Positions 23,375 through 32,604 are shown, counted from the first letter of the stretch. The stretch is DNA of 52,491 nt from an uncultured Prevotella sp. (GCA_946415245.1 CAMKRS010000012.1:1-52491), one strand, 5' to 3'. Notes: generated by a model from the letters alone, not told the origin. Made by a program: numbers and translations.

Positions 23375-24232
23375 TTACCATGCTTTCAGGTCGCTTTCGG
23401 CCTCAATTCTCTCCTCTGTCTCATCATCGAGAGCGGGGAAGAAATCGATGCCTGTGAGCGCCTCGATCTCATCGACGGAGCGCAGTGCCTCAGCCTTGGT
23501 CTGCTTCACGCCCTCGTTGCGATAGATGAAGCCGATGGCCTTGGGTTTGCCCTGACGACAGAGGATGACCTTGAAGAAAGCATCCGGCACCCACACCTTA
23601 TTGCGTCCGATGGTCTTCTGGTCGCCAGTGGTGTTATAGATAGGTCCACAGACGATGTCGATGGCACCGTATTCGCGCGCCCAGTCACGACACTGGATCT
23701 CGAGGTCGTTCCACTCGTATTTGTTCAGTCCGTGGTTCTGCGGACAGATGTTCGTAAAAAGGAACGACTCACGCATGGCCTGGGCATCCCACTTATTATC
23801 GCCAGCAGGACACATATGTCCACGATCGTAGCGTGAGTTGTAATAGTCGTTGTCGGTAGCCCGCTGTCCACGTTCGATGGTCTCGTCCTCGAAGAACACC
23901 TCGTTCTTACGCTGGTTGTCGCCATAAGTATGGGCCTTCGTCAGGTGCCAAGCCACCCAGTTGGGATTCTTCGATTTACTGTTATACGACGTGGTATAGC
24001 CCTTTCGCTTGAGGATCTGCTCAGGACGGTCTGTCAACGGTGCGGGCTGCTCGTAGAAGGTGATGGTCTTCACCTTTTGCACCTCGGCCTTCTTGGCCTC
24101 CGCAGCCTTGTTGTCGAAGAACGGCTGGCTCTCCTTCACCGCAGCATCAGGTACGGCAACCTGTGCCTTCCTGCAAGCTGAAAGCAACGCCATCAGCGCA
24201 CATAATAACCATAAATAACTAGTCTTTTTCAT
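23375..24232 (-). CDS. DNA/RNA non-specific endonuclease lipoprotein (NUC1 family)
   Basis: A 285-residue protein with a lipoprotein signal (MKKTSYLWLLCALMALLSAC). The catalytic motif is SRYDRGHMCPAGDNKWDAQA, the DRGH signature in which the histidine is the general base. TNICPQNHGLNKYEWNDLEI carries the metal-binding asparagine, and IVCGPIYN the core strand. It belongs to the beta-beta-alpha-metal NUC1 family. As an envelope lipoprotein it likely degrades extracellular or periplasmic nucleic acids for nutrition. It is divergent from the GH5 gene. Confidence 0.93.
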   Translation of the reverse strand: MKKTSYLWLLCALMALLSACRKAQVAVPDAAVKESQPFFDNKAAEAKKAEVQKVKTITFYEQPAPLTDRPEQILKRKGYTTSYNSKSKNPNWVAWHLTKAHTYGDNQRKNEVFFEDETIERGQRATDNDYYNSRYDRGHMCPAGDNKWDAQAMRESFLFTNICPQNHGLNKYEWNDLEIQCRDWAREYGAIDIVCGPIYNTTGDQKTIGRNKVWVPDAFFKVILCRQGKPKAIGFIYRNEGVKQTKAEALRSVDEIEALTGIDFFPALDDETEERIEAESDLKAW

Positions 24233-24254
24233 CCTTTACGTTGTTTTTACGCCA

Positions 24255-24284
24255 CAAAAGTACAAAATTATTTTCAAATATCAA
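24255..24284 (-). promoter_or_regulatory. Promoter of the endonuclease gene (TTG-19-TACTTTTG)
   Basis: On the minus strand TTG (24282-24284) lies 19 nt before TACTTTTG (24255-24262), 22 nt before the start codon. Confidence 0.65.
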
Positions 24285-24294
24285 TCTTTTTATG

Positions 24295-24302
24295 TAATTT
24301 TG
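24295..24302 (+). promoter_or_regulatory. -7 box of the GH5 gene
   Basis: TAATTTTG lies 21 nt before the ATG at 24324. It is divergent from the endonuclease promoter. Confidence 0.6.
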
Positions 24303-24323
24303 TGCCGAATAAGCTAGAAACAT

Positions 24324-25496
24324 ATGAGATATATGAAGAAAATCATCCTGTCGCTGGCCGTTATCTTTGCGGCCCTGTTAGTAACCACGTCTTGCCAGAA
24401 CAAGAGTCAGAATCAGACTCAGGACGAGGCAGGACAAGTGAATAATTTCCGCATCAAGCGCGGCACCAATATCAGCCACTGGCTCTCGCAGTCAGAGCAG
24501 CGTGGTGAGGCCCGCAAGCTGCATATCCAGGAGGACGATTTCGCCCGTTTGGAGGAGTTGGGCTTCGACTTCGTGCGTATCCCCATCGACGAGGTGCAGT
24601 TCTGGGACGAGCAGGGGCAGAAGCTGCCTGAGGCCTGGGATCTGCTGAACAACGCCCTCGACTGGGCCAAGAAGCACAACCTGCGTGCCATCGTTGACCT
24701 GCATATCATCCGTTCGCACTATTTCAATGCCGTGAACGAGGAGCAGCAGGCTGCCAATACCCTTTTCACCTCGGAGGAAGCACAGGAAGGGCTGCTGAAT
24801 CTGTGGCGTCAGTTATCAGAATTCCTGAAAGACCGCAGTAACGACTGGGTGGCCTATGAGTTTATGAACGAGCCCGTAGCCCCAGAGCATGAGCAGTGGA
24901 ACCAGCTGGTAGCAAAGGTTCACAAGGCCCTGCGTGAGTTAGAGCCTCAGCGCACCTTGGTGATTGGTTCGAACATGTGGCAGGGACACGAGACGATGAG
25001 GTTCCTGAAAGTGCCCGAAGGCGACAAGAACATCATCCTCAGCTTCCACTACTACAACCCGATGATCCTCACCCACTACGGTGCATGGTGGACGCCATTA
25101 GGCAAGTATAAGGGCAAGGTGAACTATCCTGGCGTGCTGGTATCTAAGGAGGACTTCGACGCTGCGCCTGCTGAGATTAAGGAGCAGTTGAAGCCGTATA
25201 CCGAGGAAGTGTGGAACATCGACAAGATCCGCGAGCAGTTTAAGGATGCCATCGAGGCAGCAAAGAAATACGATCTGCAGCTGTTCTGCGGCGAATGGGG
25301 TGTCTATGAGCCCGTGGACCGTGAGCTGGCTTACAACTGGACACGCGACATGCTGACCGTGTTCGATGAGTTCAACATCGCCTGGACCACCTGGTGCTAC
25401 GATGCCGACTTCGGTTTCTGGGATCAGCAGCGTCATTCGTTCAAGGACCGTCCACTCGTGGAGCTCCTGATGTCAGGCAAGAAATTAGGAGAATAA
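24324..25496 (+). CDS. Glycoside hydrolase family 5 lipoprotein (cellulase-like)
   Basis: A 390-residue protein with a lipoprotein signal (IILSLAVIFAALLVTTSCQN); the second ATG at 24333 would fit as well. GH5 hallmarks are GTNISHWLSQ, LEELGFDFVRIPID, RAIVDLHIIRSHYFN, the acid/base glutamate in AYEFMNEPVAPEHE (near residue 181) and the nucleophile in LFCGEWGVYEPV (near residue 320). It is expected to cleave beta-1,4-linked glucan or mannan at the cell envelope; the exact substrate cannot be read. No SusC/SusD pair is nearby, so it is not in a classical polysaccharide utilisation locus. Confidence 0.93.
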   Translation: MRYMKKIILSLAVIFAALLVTTSCQNKSQNQTQDEAGQVNNFRIKRGTNISHWLSQSEQRGEARKLHIQEDDFARLEELGFDFVRIPIDEVQFWDEQGQKLPEAWDLLNNALDWAKKHNLRAIVDLHIIRSHYFNAVNEEQQAANTLFTSEEAQEGLLNLWRQLSEFLKDRSNDWVAYEFMNEPVAPEHEQWNQLVAKVHKALRELEPQRTLVIGSNMWQGHETMRFLKVPEGDKNIILSFHYYNPMILTHYGAWWTPLGKYKGKVNYPGVLVSKEDFDAAPAEIKEQLKPYTEEVWNIDKIREQFKDAIEAAKKYDLQLFCGEWGVYEPVDRELAYNWTRDMLTVFDEFNIAWTTWCYDADFGFWDQQRHSFKDRPLVELLMSGKKLGE

Positions 25497-25507
25497 CACA
25501 AGAAAAG

Positions 25508-25545
25508 ACCCCTCAACCGATTGGCTGAGGGGTTTGTTTTTTATT
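25508..25545. terminator. Intrinsic terminator after the GH5 gene
   Basis: The stem ACCCCTCA / TGAGGGGT (25508-25515, 25526-25533) is followed by TTGTTTTTT. It lies between convergent genes and overlaps the last codon of the FetB-like gene. Confidence 0.85.
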
Positions 25546-26299
25546 GTAGTTTGCCGAACTTGTCGAACAGCTGACGATCGGCGAGCCAGAGGGTAATGGC
25601 GAGGGCGATGACGGAAGCCGCTAAGCATCCTATGATTAGTTGCAACATGACCACAAAGGCATTGATGGGAGCGACGCCAGCGAGGAAGATACCACACAGC
25701 AGCAATGGCATCGCATAAACACCCATCACGGCAAGATTAGCCGCTGTGGGAGCGAACACCTGCTGCAAGGCCCTGCGCACAAAGGGCAGTACGGCCTGCA
25801 GATGGTTGGTGCCATTGCCACGCAGGAACTCGTATTGCTGTTCATCAGCCTTCAATGCCGAGTGGTAGGTACTCAGGCCACGAATCAGCGTCGTCGTGTT
25901 CTGTCCCACCAACAATGCCATCACAGGCACGAACCAACGGGCCCCGAAACCGTTCTCCGCAGGCAGGCAAACCCACAACAGATAAGCGCCTACGACCAAA
26001 GCACTGACCAAGAGACCAGCACTGACAGGCAGCAGGAAACGGGCGATGGGGAGTTTGATGCGACGGAGGGCCAGCACGCCTGAAACAACGGCCAGCAGCA
26101 CCAGCCACAGGAGACTGAGCCACAGCTTGTCATATTTCACCAATGCCCAGACAATCAGACAGAGCACCAGTAACTGAACCACCATCCTCACCACAGCTAC
26201 GCCCATGGTGCGCAGCAGGGAACGATCGAAATAATAGAGTGCTCCAGCAGGGATGAGTAAGAGGAGCAGGGCCAAGAACATATGTAACACCATCGTCAA
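25541..26299 (-). CDS. fetB: ABC transporter permease, FetB-like (UPF0014)
   Basis: A 252-residue membrane protein with about seven hydrophobic segments. The family signature lies in the middle: FVPVMALLVGQNTTTLIRGL followed by ALKADEQQYEFLRGNGTNHL, where most members have a charged helix after an N-rich loop. PTAANLAVMGVYAMPLLLCG is also typical. FetAB exports iron and protects against oxidative stress in Escherichia coli; here that role is inferred. Its start overlaps the stop of the ATP-binding gene upstream by 4 nt, so the two are coupled. Confidence 0.9.
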   Translation of the reverse strand: MTMVLHMFLALLLLLIPAGALYYFDRSLLRTMGVAVVRMVVQLLVLCLIVWALVKYDKLWLSLLWLVLLAVVSGVLALRRIKLPIARFLLPVSAGLLVSALVVGAYLLWVCLPAENGFGARWFVPVMALLVGQNTTTLIRGLSTYHSALKADEQQYEFLRGNGTNHLQAVLPFVRRALQQVFAPTAANLAVMGVYAMPLLLCGIFLAGVAPINAFVVMLQLIIGCLAASVIALAITLWLADRQLFDKFGKLQ

Positions 26300-26898
26300 T
26301 ACGAGTTTTGATTCATTTCTATCACTAAATCGGCATGATCCACCAACAGAGGACGGCGACTGGCTATCAGCACCGTCTTTCCTGCCTCCACCTGATCTTG
26401 AAGCAGTTGCAGCATACGTTCTGCTAGTTCAGGGGTGAGGCGCGCGGCAGGTTCATCAGCAATGATGATCTGCTTGTCGGAAGCCGTCTGCAACGTTTGT
26501 TCAGCCAAACGGAAGATCTCGTCAGGCGAAAGCGGTGAAGGGGAGGTAGCGACAACAGCCTTAGGAGGCAGGGGATTCCAGAAACCGAAATCACCAGCCT
26601 CATAGACGGGCGCCTCAGGCGACTCCAACTGGTGACGGAGCATCTGCATCTGTTGGGGCAGATAGACCATCATCCTGCGGAAGGCCTGCGACGACTTGAC
26701 GGTGAGCAGCTCGCCATCGACACTCACAAAGCCACTACCGACGGGCAGGAATCCCATCAGCGTACGTAAGAGTGTGGTCTTGCCAGACCCCTCAGGACCC
26801 GTGATACAGGTGAGCTGATGATCGCGCGCCATGAACGACAATCCAGTAGCGATTATCTGCCCTCCAACGGCAATTGTTGCGTCTTTTACCTCTAACAT
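26296..26898 (-). CDS. fetA: ABC transporter ATP-binding protein, FetA-like
   Basis: A 200-residue ATPase starting MLEVKDATIAVGG. Walker A is GPEGSGKTTLLRTL near residue 35, the Q-loop is in RRMMVYLPQQMQMLRHQ, and Walker B is QIIIADEPAARLTPE. The usual LSGGQ signature is degenerate: the expected place reads LSPDEIFRLAEQTL. The protein is shorter than most (FetA about 225). It pairs with the FetB-like permease by a 4-nt overlap. The degenerate signature may mean reduced activity or a divergent subfamily. Confidence 0.85.
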   Translation of the reverse strand: MLEVKDATIAVGGQIIATGLSFMARDHQLTCITGPEGSGKTTLLRTLMGFLPVGSGFVSVDGELLTVKSSQAFRRMMVYLPQQMQMLRHQLESPEAPVYEAGDFGFWNPLPPKAVVATSPSPLSPDEIFRLAEQTLQTASDKQIIIADEPAARLTPELAERMLQLLQDQVEAGKTVLIASRRPLLVDHADLVIEMNQNSY

Positions 26899-26929
26899 AC
26901 CAATAATTTGCTGCAAAAATACAAAAAAA

Positions 26930-26957
26930 TTATCAATTATCAATTATCAATTATCCA
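26930..26957. repeat. Short-period repeat (TATCAAT)
   Basis: Three to four copies of ATTATCA with a 7-8 bp period lie between the divergent FetA-like and aguA genes, just upstream of the aguA -7 box. Confidence 0.8.
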
Positions 26958-26965
26958 TTTTTTTG

Positions 26966-26973
26966 TACCTTTG
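26966..26973 (+). promoter_or_regulatory. -7 box of aguA
   Basis: TACCTTTG ends 9 nt before the ATG at 26983, implying a very short leader for the whole aguA-cysE run. Confidence 0.6.
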
Positions 26974-26982
26974 TGCCAAAAT

Positions 26983-27993
26983 ATGAACATCGAGGCAGAA
27001 AATAGGGCCAGGAAATGGCGACTTCCAGCCGAATGGGAGCCCCAATGGGGTGTGCAGCTCACGTGGCCGCATGCCCACACCGACTGGGCCCCGATCCTGA
27101 ATGACATCATTGAGACCTATCACCAGATGGCCCGTGAGATTGCCAAGCGTGAACGGCTCATCGTGGTGGCGCCAGAAGGTGCTGCGAAGGATATGCTGCG
27201 CTTCGTCTGCGACACTGACGACACCTGGGCACGTGATCATGGCTTTATCACCCTCACGGATGACAAGGGCCACCACCGTCTGTTGGACTATCGTTTCAAC
27301 GGCTGGGGAGAGAAATTCCCTGCTGACAACGACAATGCCATCAATCGTAAGATGTATGAGGCAGGCATCGTGGAAGGCGAGTATCAGGACTGTCTAGATT
27401 TCGTGTTGGAAGGTGGCTCTATCGAGAGCGACGGAAAGGGGACGATCTTTACCACTACAGGCTGTCTGATGGCTCCTCATCGCAACCAACCTCTTAAAAA
27501 AAGTGAAATCGAACAGCGGTTGATGCAAGATTTGGGGGCGCAGCGTGTTATATGGATAGATCATGGTCATCTGACAGGCGACGATACAGACGGACATATC
27601 GACACCCTGGTGCGTATCTGTCCCAACGACACCCTCGTGTATGTGGGCTGCGACGACCCTGAGGATGAGCAGTACACAGAGTTGCAGCTGATGGAGGAAC
27701 AACTGAAGACACTCAGGACCCTTGAAGGCAAGCCTTACAGGCTCCTGAAACTGCCGATGCCCCACCCCATCTATGAGGACGGCGAAAGGCTGCCAGCCAC
27801 ATATGCCAACTTCCTCATCCTGAACGGGGCTGTGCTCTGTCCTACCTACGGACAACCCGAGCTCGATGCAGAAGCCCTCCGTATCATCGGTGAGGCCTTC
27901 CCTGAGAGAGAGATGGTGGCCATCGACAGCAGAGTGATTATCCAGCAGCACGGATCCATCCACTGCTGCACGATGCAATTCCCGAAGGAGTGA
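26983..27993 (+). CDS. aguA: Agmatine deiminase
   Basis: A 336-residue enzyme that converts agmatine to N-carbamoylputrescine and ammonia. It belongs to the peptidyl-arginine-deiminase-like fold. Motifs are LPAEWEPQWGVQLTWPHAHT at the N terminus, DTDDTWARDHGFITL (near residue 80), DFVLEGGSIESDGKGTIFTT, the histidine in DHGHLTGDDTDGHIDTLVRI and the nucleophilic cysteine in QHGSIHCCTMQFP (near residue 327). The start follows the promoter box closely. The partner aguB follows directly, so together they make putrescine. Confidence 0.95.
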   Translation: MNIEAENRARKWRLPAEWEPQWGVQLTWPHAHTDWAPILNDIIETYHQMAREIAKRERLIVVAPEGAAKDMLRFVCDTDDTWARDHGFITLTDDKGHHRLLDYRFNGWGEKFPADNDNAINRKMYEAGIVEGEYQDCLDFVLEGGSIESDGKGTIFTTTGCLMAPHRNQPLKKSEIEQRLMQDLGAQRVIWIDHGHLTGDDTDGHIDTLVRICPNDTLVYVGCDDPEDEQYTELQLMEEQLKTLRTLEGKPYRLLKLPMPHPIYEDGERLPATYANFLILNGAVLCPTYGQPELDAEALRIIGEAFPEREMVAIDSRVIIQQHGSIHCCTMQFPKE

Positions 27994-28020
27994 ATAGTGA
28001 ATAGTGATTAGTGAATAGTG
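27989..28020 (+). repeat. Heptamer-type repeat (GTGAATA) between aguA and aguB
   Basis: Four near-copies of AGTGAATA fill the spacer after the aguA stop. It has the same unit as the tract at 7789-7819. Confidence 0.85.
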
Positions 28021-28024
28021 TGAT

Positions 28025-28909
28025 ATGAGAGAAGTCAAGATAGGTTTTTTGCAGCAACACAACACCGCTGACACCAAGAACAATCTGCTACGATTGGCAG
28101 AAGGCATCAGCGACCTGGCCAAGCGAGGGGCACAACTCATTGTGCTTCAGGAACTGCACAACTCGCTCTACTTCTGTCAGACAGAAGATGTGAACAATTT
28201 CGACCTGGCAGAGCCTATCCCTGGGCCCTCTACCCGATTCTTCGGAGAGTTGGCCAAGGAGTTTGGGGTGGTTATCGTCACCTCACTCTTCGAGAAGCGT
28301 GCCCCAGGGTTGTATCACAATACCGCTGTGGTGCTGGAGAAAGACGGCAGCATCGCAGGCACCTATCGCAAGATGCACATCCCCGATGATCCTGCGTACT
28401 ACGAGAAGTTCTACTTCACCCCAGGCGATATGGGGTTCCATCCCATCCAGACCTCCGTGGGAAAGTTGGGCGTGATGGTATGCTGGGACCAGTGGTATCC
28501 AGAGGCTGCACGACTGATGGCGCTGCAGGGGGCTGAATTACTCATCTATCCCACCGCCATCGGCTACGAGTCGAGTGACACCCCTGAGGAGCAGCAACGT
28601 CAAAGAATCGCCTGGCAGACGGTGCAGCGCGGACACGCTGTGGCCAACGGACTGCCTGTGATCGCAGTGAATCGCGTGGGCCACGAGCCTGATCCCTCAG
28701 GTCAGACCAACGGCATCCAGTTCTGGGGCACGTCGTTTGTGGCAGGTCCTCAGGGCGAAGTGATCTACGAGGCCTCGACGAATGAGGAAGAGAGTATCAT
28801 CGTGGAACTCGATATGGACCATTCCGAGCAGGTGCGTCGCTGGTGGCCCTTCCTCCGCGATCGTCGCACCGATGAATATCAGAATATTTTAAAACGATAC
28901 ATAGACTAA
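28025..28909 (+). CDS. aguB: N-carbamoylputrescine amidase
   Basis: A 294-residue nitrilase-superfamily enzyme that hydrolyses N-carbamoylputrescine to putrescine, carbon dioxide and ammonia. The catalytic triad is visible: Glu in LIVLQELHNSLYF (near residue 41), Lys in GTYRKMHIPDDP (near 118) and Cys in VMVCWDQWYPEAARL (near 152). GYESSDTPEEQQRQRIAWQT and the C-terminal WWPFLRDRRTDEY are typical of AguB. It is cotranscribed with aguA and ends 1 nt before the next gene. Confidence 0.96.
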   Translation: MREVKIGFLQQHNTADTKNNLLRLAEGISDLAKRGAQLIVLQELHNSLYFCQTEDVNNFDLAEPIPGPSTRFFGELAKEFGVVIVTSLFEKRAPGLYHNTAVVLEKDGSIAGTYRKMHIPDDPAYYEKFYFTPGDMGFHPIQTSVGKLGVMVCWDQWYPEAARLMALQGAELLIYPTAIGYESSDTPEEQQRQRIAWQTVQRGHAVANGLPVIAVNRVGHEPDPSGQTNGIQFWGTSFVAGPQGEVIYEASTNEEESIIVELDMDHSEQVRRWWPFLRDRRTDEYQNILKRYID

Positions 28910-28910
28910 T

Positions 28911-29717
28911 ATGAAGAAGATTTTATCTTTGGCTCTCGCAGCCATCACCCTGCTGCCAGCATCTGTCTCAGCACAAGAGGCACCAGAGCCAGAATCCGAT
29001 TGGACTGAGCTAGACTTTACGGCATCTGTTTCCGCCGACCTCGTCAGCCGATATATGTGGCGTGGTATTGATAATGCCGGACCCAGCTTCCAGCCTAATC
29101 TGGGCATCGCCTGGAGAGGACTGTCGTTGGACATCTCAGGCAGCACCCCACTCCAAAAAGATGACGGCATACAGGACATTGATGTTACCCTCGGTTACAG
29201 CCTGTTTGGTTTCAACATCGGTGTGACTGACTATTGGACGGCTGATGTCGACGTCAGAAACCGCTATTTCTATTTTGGCGATGGTCCAGAATGTCCCCAT
29301 CAGTTGGAGGCCAACCTCGGATACAGCTGCAAATACGGTTCGCTGCAAGCCTATACGATGTTCTATGGCAATGACTACAAGATTGATGGCAAACGCGCCT
29401 ACTCCACCTATATCGAACTGAGCGTGCCCTTCAGTCTGGGAGGTCTCGACTGGAAGGCAAGCGTAGGTGTCACACCTTTTGAGAGTGCTGGTACCACCCA
29501 TGAGGAGGAGATCATCAACGAAAAAGGCAAGAAACAGATAGTGAACCGAGGCGACTGGATGTATGGCGAGTCGTTTACCTGTAATATGGCCTCCATCCGC
29601 GCTACGAAAGAGCTGAATTTCAAGCATTTCAACGTGCCCGTCTTCGTAGAGCTCCACACCAATCCCTATCTGCAGCGCGCTAATTTTGTCCTTGGCGTCG
29701 CCATCAAGTCATTATAA
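28911..29717 (+). CDS. Exported barrel-like protein in the agu operon
   Basis: A 268-residue protein with a signal peptide (MKKILSLALAAITLLPASVS). The mature part has short alternating strands (ADLVSRYMWRGIDNAGPSFQ, LGYSLFGFNIGVTDYW, ANLGYSCKYGSLQAYTMFYG) and ends in LQRANFVLGVAIKSL, consistent with an outer membrane barrel resembling putative porins of the TorF type. It begins 1 nt after aguB, so translation is probably coupled; a role in uptake or release of polyamine-related compounds is only inferred from position. Confidence 0.75.
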   Translation: MKKILSLALAAITLLPASVSAQEAPEPESDWTELDFTASVSADLVSRYMWRGIDNAGPSFQPNLGIAWRGLSLDISGSTPLQKDDGIQDIDVTLGYSLFGFNIGVTDYWTADVDVRNRYFYFGDGPECPHQLEANLGYSCKYGSLQAYTMFYGNDYKIDGKRAYSTYIELSVPFSLGGLDWKASVGVTPFESAGTTHEEEIINEKGKKQIVNRGDWMYGESFTCNMASIRATKELNFKHFNVPVFVELHTNPYLQRANFVLGVAIKSL

Positions 29718-29736
29718 ACAGCAAACAGCAAACAGT
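29715..29736 (+). repeat. Heptamer repeat (AAACAGC)
   Basis: Three copies of AAACAGC follow the barrel gene stop and fill the spacer before glnN. Confidence 0.75.
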
Positions 29737-29742
29737 TATCGA

Positions 29743-31953
29743 ATGAGCAACCTTAGATTTCAAGTTGTCGAAGAGGCCTTTAAGAAACGGGCCTTGGAAG
29801 TGAAGGCGCCCTCAGAGCGCCCTTCGGAATATTTCGGCAAATATGTGTTTAATAGAGAGAAGATGTACAAATACCTGCCTGCCGATGTCAACGCCAAACT
29901 CATCGACGTGATCGACAACGGTGCCCGTCTGGATCGCAGCATCGCAGACGCTGTGGCAGCAGGTATGAAGAAGTGGGCCCTGGAGATGGGCGCCACACAC
30001 TATACCCACTGGTTCCAGCCCCTCACCGAGGGAACAGCTGAGAAGCACGATGCCTTCGTGGAGCACGATGGTAAGGGTGGTATGGTGGAGAATTTCAGTG
30101 GTAAGCTGCTCGTCCAGCAGGAGCCTGACGCCAGCAGTTTCCCCAATGGTGGCATCCGCAACACCTTTGAGGCCCGAGGCTATTCCGCCTGGGATCCCAC
30201 CTCACCCGTGTTCATTATCGACGACACCCTCTGTATCCCCACCATCTTCATCGCCTATACGGGTGAGGCCCTCGACTACAAGGCCCCGCTGCTGCGTTCG
30301 CTGCATGCCGTAGACAAAGCGGCCACAGACGTCTGCCAGTATTTCTACAAAGATGTGCATAAGGTACAAGTGAACTTAGGTTGGGAACAAGAGTATTTCC
30401 TCGTTGACGAAGGTTTGTATTCTGCCCGTCCTGACCTGATGCTGACAGGCCGAACGCTGATGGGTCACGAGAGTGCGAAGAACCAACAGATGGACGACCA
30501 CTACTTCGGCACTATCCCCGATCGTGTGCAGGCCTTTATGAAGGATCTCGAGATTCAGGCCCTTGAACTCGCCATTCCCTGTAAGACGCGCCACAATGAG
30601 GTGGCTCCTAATCAGTTTGAGTTGGCACCCATCTACGAAGAGTGCAACCTGGCCGTCGACCACAACATGCTGCTCATGTCGCTCATGAAGCGTGTGGCCC
30701 GTAATCACGGGTTCCGTGTGCTGCTGCATGAGAAGCCCTTTGACGGTATCAACGGAAGTGGTAAGCACAACAACTGGAGCCTGACAGCCAACAACGGTGT
30801 GCTGCTGCATGCCCCTGGCAAGACACCTGAAGAGAACCTGCGTTTTGTGACCTTCATCGTTGAGACGCTGATGGGTGTCTACAAACATAACGGTCTTATG
30901 AAGGCTTCGATTATGAGTGCCACCAATGCCCATCGTCTGGGCGGTAACGAGGCCCCTCCTGCCATCATCAGCAGCTTCCTCGGCAAACAGCTCACGGAAC
31001 TCCTCGACCACATCGAGAATTCTGACAACAATGAGCTCATCACGCTGAAAGGCAAACAGGGTATGGAGATCGACATTCCCCAGATTCCGGATCTTATCAT
31101 CGACAATACCGACCGCAACCGCACATCGCCCTTCGCCTTCACGGGAAATCGTTTTGAGTTCCGTGCGCCAGGCTCCTGCGCCAATTGCGCCTCGGCGATG
31201 ATCACCCTTAACTCGGCTGTGGCAGAAGCCCTCATCAGTTTCAAGAAGCGTGTGGATCAGAAGATTGCTCAGTACTCTGAGAAATCCGAGTATTCCGGAA
31301 ACACAGGCCACACCGCACAGTTCCACGCTATCATCGACGTTCTGCGCGAAGACATCAAGACCTGTAAGCCTGTGCGCTTCGACGGCAACGGCTACAGCGA
31401 CGAATGGGTCATTGAGGCCGCCAAGCGTGGTCTCGACGTAGAGAAGTCGTGTCCTGTGATCTTCGAGCACTATCTCGACCCTGAGAGCATCCAGATGTTT
31501 GAATCGACGAAGGTGATGAACCGCAAGGAGCTCGAAGCCCGCAACGAGGTGAAATGGGAGACCTACGTGAAGACCGTACAGATAGAAGCCCGTGTGATGG
31601 GCGACCTGGCGCGTAACCACATCGTGCCTGTAGCCACCCATTATCAGAGCATGCTCATCAAGAATGTGCAGGGTCTGCTCGCTATCGGACGCAGCGGCAA
31701 CGCCATCAAGGAAAAGCTGATCGACGAGATAGAGATGCGTACCAACAGTCTGGAGGAGTTGGCTGATGATCTCGACAGTGCCCGTCGTGTGGCCAACCAC
31801 ATTGAAGATATCCACCAGCGAGCTATTGCCTATCACGACACCGTCTGTCCCATCATGGACACCATCCGCGCCCATGCCGACAAACTAGAACTCATCGTTG
31901 AGGACGGTCTCTGGACTCTTCCCAAATATCGCGAACTATTATTTATCAGATAA
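29743..31953 (+). CDS. glnN: Glutamine synthetase type III
   Basis: A 736-residue enzyme that condenses glutamate and ammonia to glutamine. The size and sequence are typical of the GSIII class of Bacteroidota and cyanobacteria: ALEMGATHYTHWFQPLTEGT, GTAEKHDAF, QEPDASSFPNGGIRNTFEAR, CKTRHNEVAPNQFELAPIYE, NGSGKHNNWSLTANN and NAHRLGGNEAPPAI. The start MSNLRFQVVEEAFKKRALEV fits the family and follows the repeat spacer; an earlier in-frame start inside the barrel gene is unlikely. Placed after aguA and aguB, it can assimilate the ammonia they release. Confidence 0.97.
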   Translation: MSNLRFQVVEEAFKKRALEVKAPSERPSEYFGKYVFNREKMYKYLPADVNAKLIDVIDNGARLDRSIADAVAAGMKKWALEMGATHYTHWFQPLTEGTAEKHDAFVEHDGKGGMVENFSGKLLVQQEPDASSFPNGGIRNTFEARGYSAWDPTSPVFIIDDTLCIPTIFIAYTGEALDYKAPLLRSLHAVDKAATDVCQYFYKDVHKVQVNLGWEQEYFLVDEGLYSARPDLMLTGRTLMGHESAKNQQMDDHYFGTIPDRVQAFMKDLEIQALELAIPCKTRHNEVAPNQFELAPIYEECNLAVDHNMLLMSLMKRVARNHGFRVLLHEKPFDGINGSGKHNNWSLTANNGVLLHAPGKTPEENLRFVTFIVETLMGVYKHNGLMKASIMSATNAHRLGGNEAPPAIISSFLGKQLTELLDHIENSDNNELITLKGKQGMEIDIPQIPDLIIDNTDRNRTSPFAFTGNRFEFRAPGSCANCASAMITLNSAVAEALISFKKRVDQKIAQYSEKSEYSGNTGHTAQFHAIIDVLREDIKTCKPVRFDGNGYSDEWVIEAAKRGLDVEKSCPVIFEHYLDPESIQMFESTKVMNRKELEARNEVKWETYVKTVQIEARVMGDLARNHIVPVATHYQSMLIKNVQGLLAIGRSGNAIKEKLIDEIEMRTNSLEELADDLDSARRVANHIEDIHQRAIAYHDTVCPIMDTIRAHADKLELIVEDGLWTLPKYRELLFIR

Positions 31954-31957
31954 GTAT

Positions 31958-32587
31958 ATGAGAAAATTTCTATTTATAATCATTTGTTGTGTGTCTGCCA
32001 CGTGGCTGACATCCTGTTACTACGACAGCGAAGACGAGTATCATGAGATCACCCCTCAGGAAATCGGCCAGTGCCTCACCGCTGTCAAGGGTAACTACTC
32101 AGGCAAACTGTTGTTTGAGGTCAACAACCCCAAGGATCGCAGTGATTATCTCGACACCCTCGACATCGCCTGGAGTGTGACTGCCGATACGATGTTCAAC
32201 GTCAAAGAGTTTCCTCAGGCTGTTATCCTCGACCGCATCATGGACCCTGAACTGAAAGAGGCAATGGAACAGGCTGCTCCTGCACCGCTGTTAGCAAGAT
32301 TGGCTTTCTACCAGATCAAGCCCATCAGCTTCATGGTCTATCCCGCCTCCGTCGTATACAGCATAGAGTACAAAGGTGGTACCCATAAGGCTTCGCTGGC
32401 TTTCTGGATCAACACCTCATCTTCATACGGCCTGTATGACACCACCAACAAAACTTTCCAGATGCAACTCATAGGCGCTGGTCTCTACCTCGATGATAAT
32501 ATGAGCCACAGTTATCTCGTCAATAATGAGTACGACGACAACGCATCATTCCCCATCGTGTTTACCAACGTCAATTTAAGTAAATAA
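31958..32587 (+). CDS. Lipoprotein, DUF4840-like
   Basis: A 209-residue protein with a lipoprotein signal (MRKFLFIIICCVSATWLTSC). The mature part begins with an acidic segment (YYDSEDEYHEITPQEIGQCL) and shows TAVKGNYSGKLLFEV and a C-terminal VFTNVNLSK, which I associate with the DUF4840 family of Bacteroidales lipoproteins; that assignment is tentative. Function unknown. It follows glnN by 4 nt and precedes cysE, within the same run of genes. Confidence 0.75.
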   Translation: MRKFLFIIICCVSATWLTSCYYDSEDEYHEITPQEIGQCLTAVKGNYSGKLLFEVNNPKDRSDYLDTLDIAWSVTADTMFNVKEFPQAVILDRIMDPELKEAMEQAAPAPLLARLAFYQIKPISFMVYPASVVYSIEYKGGTHKASLAFWINTSSSYGLYDTTNKTFQMQLIGAGLYLDDNMSHSYLVNNEYDDNASFPIVFTNVNLSK

Positions 32588-32604
32588 TCATAGCTTCATC
32601 AAAG

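Noticed and set aside
30376..31875. A 499-codon open frame opposite glnN
   Set aside because: It is antisense to a perfectly conserved glutamine synthetase and its protein has no recognisable domain.
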